Source: an uncultured Flavobacteriales bacterium
GTDB taxonomy: Bacteria; Bacteroidota; Bacteroidia; Flavobacteriales_G; Salibacteraceae
Assembly (NCBI GenBank): GCA_943788145.1
Contig: CALSPD010000008.1
Span: 78,475-142,474 of the forward strand
Direction: 5' to 3'
DNA: 64,000 nt
Made by a program: the position numbers and the translations under genes
The notes under the pieces: generated by a model
What the model was told of the DNA's origin: nothing
The model's database searches: none
What the model saw: the letters and a program-made list of their open reading frames with translations, nothing else
Shown: piece by piece, positions 58,151 through 64,000 of the stretch
Position numbering within the stretch: position 1 is the stretch's first letter
Layout: every line of letters starts with the position of its first letter

Positions 58151-60139
58151 ATGAAATACACCCTACAGCTTTTAATAGTCATTCTACTCTCGGGAACGTT
58201 CAATTTGGCGTTAAGTCAAGATCAGCCTAAAATAGACAGCTTGTTTCAAGTGCTCAGAACATCAAAACAAGACACCAATAAGGTCTTATTACTTTATGAA
58301 CTAAGTCGTGAGTTTTTTAATAGTGATATCGTTGGGTCGGAAAAGTATGCCAACCGGGCCTTGTTCTTATCCCAGAAATTAGAATATAAAAGAGGGATAG
58401 CCCTATCCTATACCAATCTCGGAATCATCAATTATTATAAAGCGATTTATAATGTAGCACTCAGTTACCACGACCGGTCATTAGAGCTTATGGAAGAGAT
58501 TGGTGATCGAAAAGGAATGGCGGGATCTCATAATAATAAGGGGGCTGTTTATACTCAGCAGGGTGATTACAAGCTGGCTATCGAGGAATATATCAATTCC
58601 TTGCACATTATGGAAGAGATTGGCGATAAGGAGGGAATGGGGAAATCATTCAACAACATCGGGTTAGTTTACTACTTGCAGGGCAATTACGATGAAGCAA
58701 AAAAATACTACGGTAAAGCCTTAGAAATATTTAAGGAGCGAGGAGATAAAACACGCATTTCGGATATCCTGAATAATATGGGGATAATTGCCTATGAAGA
58801 GGGTGAATATGATGTGTCATTGGATTTTCATATGAAATCACTCGAGACCAGAGACAAAACGGGTAACCACCGTGGTCAGGCAACTTCATATACGAACATA
58901 GGAGATGTTTATGCAGCGCAAGAAGCGTTCTCAAAGGCGCTAGAATTTCAAAAGAAAGCGTTTGACATCCAAGAAGAATTGGGAGATAAAAAAGGAATGT
59001 TGAGTTCGATGAAGGGCATGGGAACAGTATATTCTTTAACCGGAAGGGACGATGAGGCGCTAAAATACATGGAAGAAGTATTGAGAATTTCGACCGAAAT
59101 TGGAGCTAAAAGAGAAGTTCGAGATGCATATAACGATATCAGTAACCTCTATATGAAAATGGGTAATTATGAGGAAGCTTTGAAATACAAATCGCATTAT
59201 GCGCAAATGAAAGACACGCTTTTCAGTGAAAAAACCAATGAAATCGCCACCGCTTTAGAGACGAAATTTGAAAATGAGAAAAAAGCAAAGGAGATTGAAA
59301 TTCTTAAACAAGAAAATCAGATACAAGAGTTGGAGTTGGGACGCAACAGAATCCTGATCATTTCTTCCATCATAGGTCTGATTTTGGCGCTTATTTCCGT
59401 TGTGATTTTTGCGCGAATCAACAGAGAAAAACGAAAGGCAATGCAACTCTTACAACTGCAAAATGATGATATAAAAAGACAGAAAGAGGTAAAAGAAGTC
59501 TTGCTAAAGGAAATCCATCATCGGGTGAAGAATAACCTTCAGGTCATTAATAGCTTGATTCGACTACAATGCGCTTATACGGACGATAAGGTAGCTCTAG
59601 AATTGTTTGACGAATGTCAAAATCGAATTATTTCAATGGCGTTAATACACGAAAAAATGTACGAAGCCCACGATCTGAGTAACATAAATATTAAGGAGTA
59701 TGTCTCAGAATTATCTCAAAACTTACTCAGAAGTTATCGCCTCAACCAGCGAATTAATCTTGATGTTAATGTCAGTCTCGAACACCTCAGCCTGGACACC
59801 TTAATACCACTTGGCTTGCTGTTGAATGAGTTAATCTCCAATTCGCTCAAGCATGCTTTTGAAGGCTTAGAGGAAGGAACCATTAAGATTGAACTCGATA
59901 AAGATGAAAATGACATGTTTGTCTTAAACATCGGGGATAATGGGATTGGTTTACCCAAAGATTTCTCCTTTAATAGTGCACATACCCTAGGAATGGAATT
60001 GGTCGTTACGTTAAGCGAACAACTTGATGGGAAAATAGAAAGAGTGGGTGAGACGGGTAGCTATTTTAGGATAGAGTTTAAAGGATTGGAACAGCAACGA
60101 GTGGATGTAAGAAAAGCAATGGCACGTGAAGTTGCCTAA
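58151..60139 (+). CDS. TPR-repeat sensor histidine kinase (HisKA_2/HWE-like)
   Basis: signal peptide, about six TPRs, TM helix, KEVLLKEIHHRVKNNLQVINSLIRLQ, LLNELISNSLKHAF, IGDNGIGLP. Confidence 0.95.
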   Translation: MKYTLQLLIVILLSGTFNLALSQDQPKIDSLFQVLRTSKQDTNKVLLLYELSREFFNSDIVGSEKYANRALFLSQKLEYKRGIALSYTNLGIINYYKAIYNVALSYHDRSLELMEEIGDRKGMAGSHNNKGAVYTQQGDYKLAIEEYINSLHIMEEIGDKEGMGKSFNNIGLVYYLQGNYDEAKKYYGKALEIFKERGDKTRISDILNNMGIIAYEEGEYDVSLDFHMKSLETRDKTGNHRGQATSYTNIGDVYAAQEAFSKALEFQKKAFDIQEELGDKKGMLSSMKGMGTVYSLTGRDDEALKYMEEVLRISTEIGAKREVRDAYNDISNLYMKMGNYEEALKYKSHYAQMKDTLFSEKTNEIATALETKFENEKKAKEIEILKQENQIQELELGRNRILIISSIIGLILALISVVIFARINREKRKAMQLLQLQNDDIKRQKEVKEVLLKEIHHRVKNNLQVINSLIRLQCAYTDDKVALELFDECQNRIISMALIHEKMYEAHDLSNINIKEYVSELSQNLLRSYRLNQRINLDVNVSLEHLSLDTLIPLGLLLNELISNSLKHAFEGLEEGTIKIELDKDENDMFVLNIGDNGIGLPKDFSFNSAHTLGMELVVTLSEQLDGKIERVGETGSYFRIEFKGLEQQRVDVRKAMAREVA

Positions 60140-60405
60140 AGAGCCATCAAACCCGCTATTTCACTCGATTTCTCATATCTACGGATCACCTCATCTGCGC
60201 TAATCATTAATTCTTTAGCGGTCACACTTATGTGTTTTCCTGTTTTACTCTGAGTTAAACTCACTTGAGATTCAGGCCCAAAAAGCGCCTCGGTTTGCGC
60301 TAAAGTGTGGTTGTTATTCGGAATAATGAATTTGAATAAATAGATTTTAGGCCAACCTCCCTCTTGCTCCAATCTTTGTCGTAAGCCGTTATATAAATCT
60401 GACAT
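60136..60405 (-). CDS. DUF493 (YbeD-like) protein
   Basis: 89 aa; FKFIIPNNNHTLAQTEALFG...SKTGKHISVTAKELMISADEVIRRYEKSSEIAGLMAL. Confidence 0.8.
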   Translation of the reverse strand: MSDLYNGLRQRLEQEGGWPKIYLFKFIIPNNNHTLAQTEALFGPESQVSLTQSKTGKHISVTAKELMISADEVIRRYEKSSEIAGLMAL

Positions 60406-60414
60406 GTTTGATGC

Positions 60415-61122
60415 TTATTCGTCAACTATTAGTTTAAAACCGACACCATGTACATTCATGATTTTCACACGCTCGTCATACTTTAAATACTTACGCAGTT
60501 TTGTGATAAAGACATCCATTGAACGACCTAAGAAATAATCATCACTGCCCCAAACCACAGTCAGGGCCATTTCCCGAGTTAAAACCTGATCTCTATGCAT
60601 GCAAAGCATCCGTAGTAATTCCGCCTCTTTTTTGGTTAATGACTTTTCTTGTTTTTCATGTTTTAAAGTCAAGTTCGGATAATCGAACTCGAATTGACCT
60701 AATTCAAACACATCACGCTTTGCAACGCTTTCTGTTTCGCCTGTTGCGGCACGTTTAAGGATAGCCTTGATTCTAAGGTCAAGCTCGTCAAAGCTAAACG
60801 GCTTCGTTAAATAGTCATCAGCCCCGCTTTTGAAACCACGTATTTTATCCTCCGTCAAGCTTTTAGCTGTAAGGAAGAGAATAGGAACTTGAGCGTCAAT
60901 TTTGCGAATATCTTCAGCAAGCGTGAATCCATCTTTCTTTGGAAGCATCACATCCAAAATGCAAAGATCATATCCTCCATTGTAAAATTTCTGAAAACCT
61001 GCGTAGCCGTCTTTTTCTAAATCTGTGCTATAGCCTTCGTTTCGGAGGTGGTCTTGAATTACGAACCCAAGATTTAAATCATCCTCAACGAGCAAAACTT
61101 TTAGTCTGTCTTTTTTACTCAT
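60415..61122 (-). CDS. OmpR-family response regulator transcription factor
   Basis: VLLVEDDLNLGFVIQDHL...LDVMLPKKDGF...LTAKSLTEDKIRGFKSGADDYLTKPF; winged helix DVFITKLRKYLKYDERVKIMNVHGVGFKL. Confidence 0.97.
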   Translation of the reverse strand: MSKKDRLKVLLVEDDLNLGFVIQDHLRNEGYSTDLEKDGYAGFQKFYNGGYDLCILDVMLPKKDGFTLAEDIRKIDAQVPILFLTAKSLTEDKIRGFKSGADDYLTKPFSFDELDLRIKAILKRAATGETESVAKRDVFELGQFEFDYPNLTLKHEKQEKSLTKKEAELLRMLCMHRDQVLTREMALTVVWGSDDYFLGRSMDVFITKLRKYLKYDERVKIMNVHGVGFKLIVDE

Positions 61123-61700
61123 GATTGCTTTTTAACAAATTCTGTTCCATAAGGAAGAAAAAGCTCAAACGTGGCTCCCTCACCTAAATTGCTTTTAAGA
61201 CGAATTCTTCCGGAATGGGCTGCGGCCATAGTTTTTACATATGATAGGCCAATGCCAAATCCTTTTACATTATGCACGTCACCGGTTGGTATTCGATAAA
61301 ACTTCTCAAATATGAATTTTTGATGCTCTTTAGAGATACCTGGTCCATTGTCAGAGACAGATATGGTAACTCCTCTTTTCGTGAATGTGGTTTTAACAAG
61401 AATCATTGGGTCAGTTTGCGAATATTTCGCGGCATTGTCCAAAAGATTATAAATCATATTAGTCACATGCATTTCATCGGCTAAGACTTGCTTTGGGTTG
61501 GGGTCCAAATGGGGTTCAATCTTGATATTCTTTTCGTTGAAATTGAGCAAAATGGTCGGGATCGCATTTTCTATGATTTCATGAATGTTCACTTCCTCCA
61601 AATCGAGTTCAATGTTCCGTTTATTGAGTTTTGCCATTTGTAAAAACACGTTCAACTTGGGACTGAAGTCGTTCATTTTCGCTTTTGATAATGCGTGCAT
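61119..61700 (-). CDS. C-terminal (ATPase) part of frameshifted sensor histidine kinase
   Basis: NMIYNLLDNAAKYS (N box), VSDNGPGISKEHQKFIFEKFYRI, GFGIGLSYVKTMAAAHSG; genuine coding starts around 61640. Confidence 0.85.
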   Translation of the reverse strand: MHALSKAKMNDFSPKLNVFLQMAKLNKRNIELDLEEVNIHEIIENAIPTILLNFNEKNIKIEPHLDPNPKQVLADEMHVTNMIYNLLDNAAKYSQTDPMILVKTTFTKRGVTISVSDNGPGISKEHQKFIFEKFYRIPTGDVHNVKGFGIGLSYVKTMAAAHSGRIRLKSNLGEGATFELFLPYGTEFVKKQS

Positions 61701-62412
61701 AGTTGGCGATTCTATCTGGATTTGACGCTATGCCAGGTTGCAGTAAAACATCGCTAGAAAGTGCAATGGTCGAAATTGGCGTTTTCAACTCGTGCGTCAT
61801 GTTGTTGATGAAATCATTCTTGATTTCAGAAAGTCGTTTTTGCTTGAGGATGATATTAATTACAAAAGCGAAAAAGATAAGAACAAGCAGCAGCAGGGTG
61901 CTTGAGCCAATCCAAAAGCGCATTTCGCTCATCACCTCAAAATCCATGGTAGGAAAAAAAATCGAGAAGTAATGCCCGTCATCTTCCCATTTCATATCTG
62001 GCGCTAGATTTGAAGTTGTTGCGTCATCTTCCTCGTTAATTACGGTTTTGGTGAACACAACAGAGTCGTTAAAGCAGTTGTAAATACTGTATTGAAAGTC
62101 AAAATTCAACTCCCGATTCAATAATTCCGTTTTAATCATGTTCTCCAAGTAGAATGGTTGGAGCTCTTCGTTGATTTGAACTCTATAGAAGTTTTTTGAA
62201 ACAAGTTTCACGGGATCAACGAGAAAGGTAGAATCACCGCTATGGCGTTGAATGTTCTTGACTACGGCCGTGAGAGCTAGCTCAATCTCATGCTTTGTTT
62301 GCTGGTCTACAATCTGATAGGCTTTTTTTACCCAAACGATCTGAGTGCTCACCAATCCAATGAAGAGGAGGGAAGCAAGAACGATAATGATGCGAATAGA
62401 AAACCTAGACAT
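61621..62412 (-). CDS. N-terminal (sensor + HisKA) part of the same histidine kinase
   Basis: two TMs and H box EIKNDFINNMTHELKTPISTIALSSDVL; frame lost at A5/T5 run 61642-61646. Confidence 0.85.
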   Translation of the reverse strand: MSRFSIRIIIVLASLLFIGLVSTQIVWVKKAYQIVDQQTKHEIELALTAVVKNIQRHSGDSTFLVDPVKLVSKNFYRVQINEELQPFYLENMIKTELLNRELNFDFQYSIYNCFNDSVVFTKTVINEEDDATTSNLAPDMKWEDDGHYFSIFFPTMDFEVMSEMRFWIGSSTLLLLVLIFFAFVINIILKQKRLSEIKNDFINNMTHELKTPISTIALSSDVLLQPGIASNPDRIANYARIIKSENERLQSQVERVFTNGKTQ

Positions 62413-62471
62413 ATATGTTCAAATCTAACCTAGGAATCTCGGATAGTTGATTTGTTAACGGACTTTTAACG

Positions 62472-63071
62472 CTAATCTTTATCAGATATGAAGCGGTCTA
62501 ATTCCTTCCAAAAGCGCTGGACGGGAAATCCAACTACATTATAAAAGTCGCCTGTTATTTTTTGAATGCCTATGTAACCAATGAACTCTTGAATGCCATA
62601 AGCTCCAGCCTTATCCAGAGGTTGGTAATTGGACAAATAATAGTCTATTTCTTTATTTGAGAGCGGATGAAATGTGACTTCGGTTGCTTCTACGAAAACC
62701 GTACTATTTGTTTCTGATGCTAGGCAAACTCCGGTATAAACACTATGGGTTTTTCCGCTAATCAATAGGAGCATTTTTCGAGCTTCCTCAATTGTTAAAG
62801 GCTTATTCAACAAGGTGTTATCTATCCAAACAATGGTGTCAGCTGTGATCAAAATTTCATGATCGGTTAGCTCTTTTCTTTGGGCTTTTGATTTTTTTTC
62901 TGCTAGATATGTAGCTATTTCACCTGCATTCAGCGAGGATGGAAAAGATTCCTCGACTTCTTTCGTTCGAATTTCATATTCCAAACCGAGGCTTCTAAAT
63001 ATATCTTGTCTTCTGGGTGATTGACTAGCTAGAATAAAACGAAAGTCTTTTACTTTTTCAATAAGCTCCAT
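62472..63071 (-). CDS. maf: Maf family nucleotide pyrophosphatase
   Basis: FILASQSPRRQDIFRSLGLEYEI...ILITADTIVWIDNTLLNKP...KAGAYGIQEFIGYIGIQKITGDFYNVVGFPV. Confidence 0.96.
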   Translation of the reverse strand: MELIEKVKDFRFILASQSPRRQDIFRSLGLEYEIRTKEVEESFPSSLNAGEIATYLAEKKSKAQRKELTDHEILITADTIVWIDNTLLNKPLTIEEARKMLLLISGKTHSVYTGVCLASETNSTVFVEATEVTFHPLSNKEIDYYLSNYQPLDKAGAYGIQEFIGYIGIQKITGDFYNVVGFPVQRFWKELDRFISDKD

Positions 63072-63915
63072 CAGCGAAATATGAAAGGATTGAAAGCCTT
63101 AAGAAATACATGCTAATTAGAATCAGGGTAATTGAAAGGCTATTGATTCGAGACGAATTGTAAAAATCATTTTTTATACGTGCTCGATAGATTAGAACGG
63201 GTTGTATTGCTGTACTGATCAAAATCAAAAAGAAGATAACACCCAGCTGCCAGCTATGTACGTCAATGAATTTCAAATAAGTCCAAGTCAATCCAGCTAA
63301 AATAGCTAGGTAAAGAGCAATAATAATGCTCTTAGTATTAGCGACTCCGAGAGAAATTGGAAGCGTATTGCAGCCATGAAGTTTGTCGCCTCGAATATCA
63401 ATGATATCCTTGGTTATTTCACGAGTCAAAGCAAATAACCCAATTAGAAGCGAGTAACCGATTATCCAATAAGCGGGGACATTGAATATCGAGAAACCAT
63501 AGTTTTCAACGCTTTCGGGATACATTCCATTGAGTAGCGGGATTTCGAATAGTCCTACAATTAATGTGACCGATCCAGCCAATATGGCCATCGTCACATT
63601 TCCAATTAGGAATTGGTGCTTAAGGTTTGTTGAATAAAACCAAAGAACAAAAACGGCAAAAAGAAATACTGAAGTCATGCGCCACATGCCAAGGTTGTAA
63701 CACAAGTAAGCAGCGAGTGCAATCCCCAAGCTACTCAACAGGACATGCAATGCCATCGCAACTCTTCGCTTAATAATCCGATCAACTACCACCTTTTTTG
63801 GTTTATTGATTCGATCGATTTTTGCATCGAAATAATCGTTTATCGTAAATCCTCCAGCCGTTATCAGTAGGGTAGAGAGAACGAGATATCCGAATTCAAT
63901 ATTTGACATTGCCAA
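63058..63915 (-). CDS. UbiA prenyltransferase family protein (5'-truncated ORF, apparent frameshift near 63917)
   Basis: INDYFDAKIDRINKPKKVVV (NDxxDxxxD) and DIIDIRGDKLHGCNTLPISLG; N-terminal LLMIAGLQYGIRFFVIEP is present in another frame upstream. Confidence 0.9.
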   Translation of the reverse strand: MAMSNIEFGYLVLSTLLITAGGFTINDYFDAKIDRINKPKKVVVDRIIKRRVAMALHVLLSSLGIALAAYLCYNLGMWRMTSVFLFAVFVLWFYSTNLKHQFLIGNVTMAILAGSVTLIVGLFEIPLLNGMYPESVENYGFSIFNVPAYWIIGYSLLIGLFALTREITKDIIDIRGDKLHGCNTLPISLGVANTKSIIIALYLAILAGLTWTYLKFIDVHSWQLGVIFFLILISTAIQPVLIYRARIKNDFYNSSRINSLSITLILISMYFLRLSILSYFADGAY

Positions 63916-64000
63916 TTCATACCACTTATTTCAATCATGGGTTCGATTACGAAAAAGCGAATGCCATATTGCAACCCTGCGATCATTAGAAGCACAGGAG

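Overview
This 64 kb window looks like ordinary chromosome from a Bacteroidota (Flavobacteriales/Cryomorphaceae-like) genome. Evidence for that: gliding/T9SS C-terminal sorting domains, TonB receptors with a carboxypeptidase-regulatory N-terminus, DUF4249, TANNTTTG-type -7 promoter elements and an M-PPase. It is almost fully coding: hppA, an MBOAT/SGNH pair, dtd, rsgA, rnhB, yceI, a lytic transglycosylase, an M23 peptidase, yidC, a sulfane-sulfur cluster (Crp/Fnr, rhodanese, MBL-rhodanese, TauE/SafE), purB, an ABC exporter, two TonB receptors, a MarR plus beta-oxidation operon, a PorE-like TPR/PD40/SPOR protein, crcB, pyrG, a two-component system, maf and a UbiA-family gene. I found no CRISPR array, tRNA/rRNA, prophage, IS element or defence island, and no convincing entirely new system. 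The most concrete non-routine observations are: (1) four genes each broken by an apparent single-base frameshift; (2) two small ORFs missing from the supplied track (54 aa and a 36 aa Cys/Lys-rich peptide); (3) a two-cysteine Crp/Fnr regulator in a sulfur cluster, with a shared motif upstream of two cluster genes; (4) a perfect inverted repeat in front of the marR/fad operon; (5) several tail-to-tail gene pairs with interlocked stop codons; (6) repeated DnaA-box-like nonamers in the rsgA/glucosaminidase divergent spacer; (7) a PorE-like architecture ending in SPOR instead of OmpA. All family names come from reading the translations, not from database searches.
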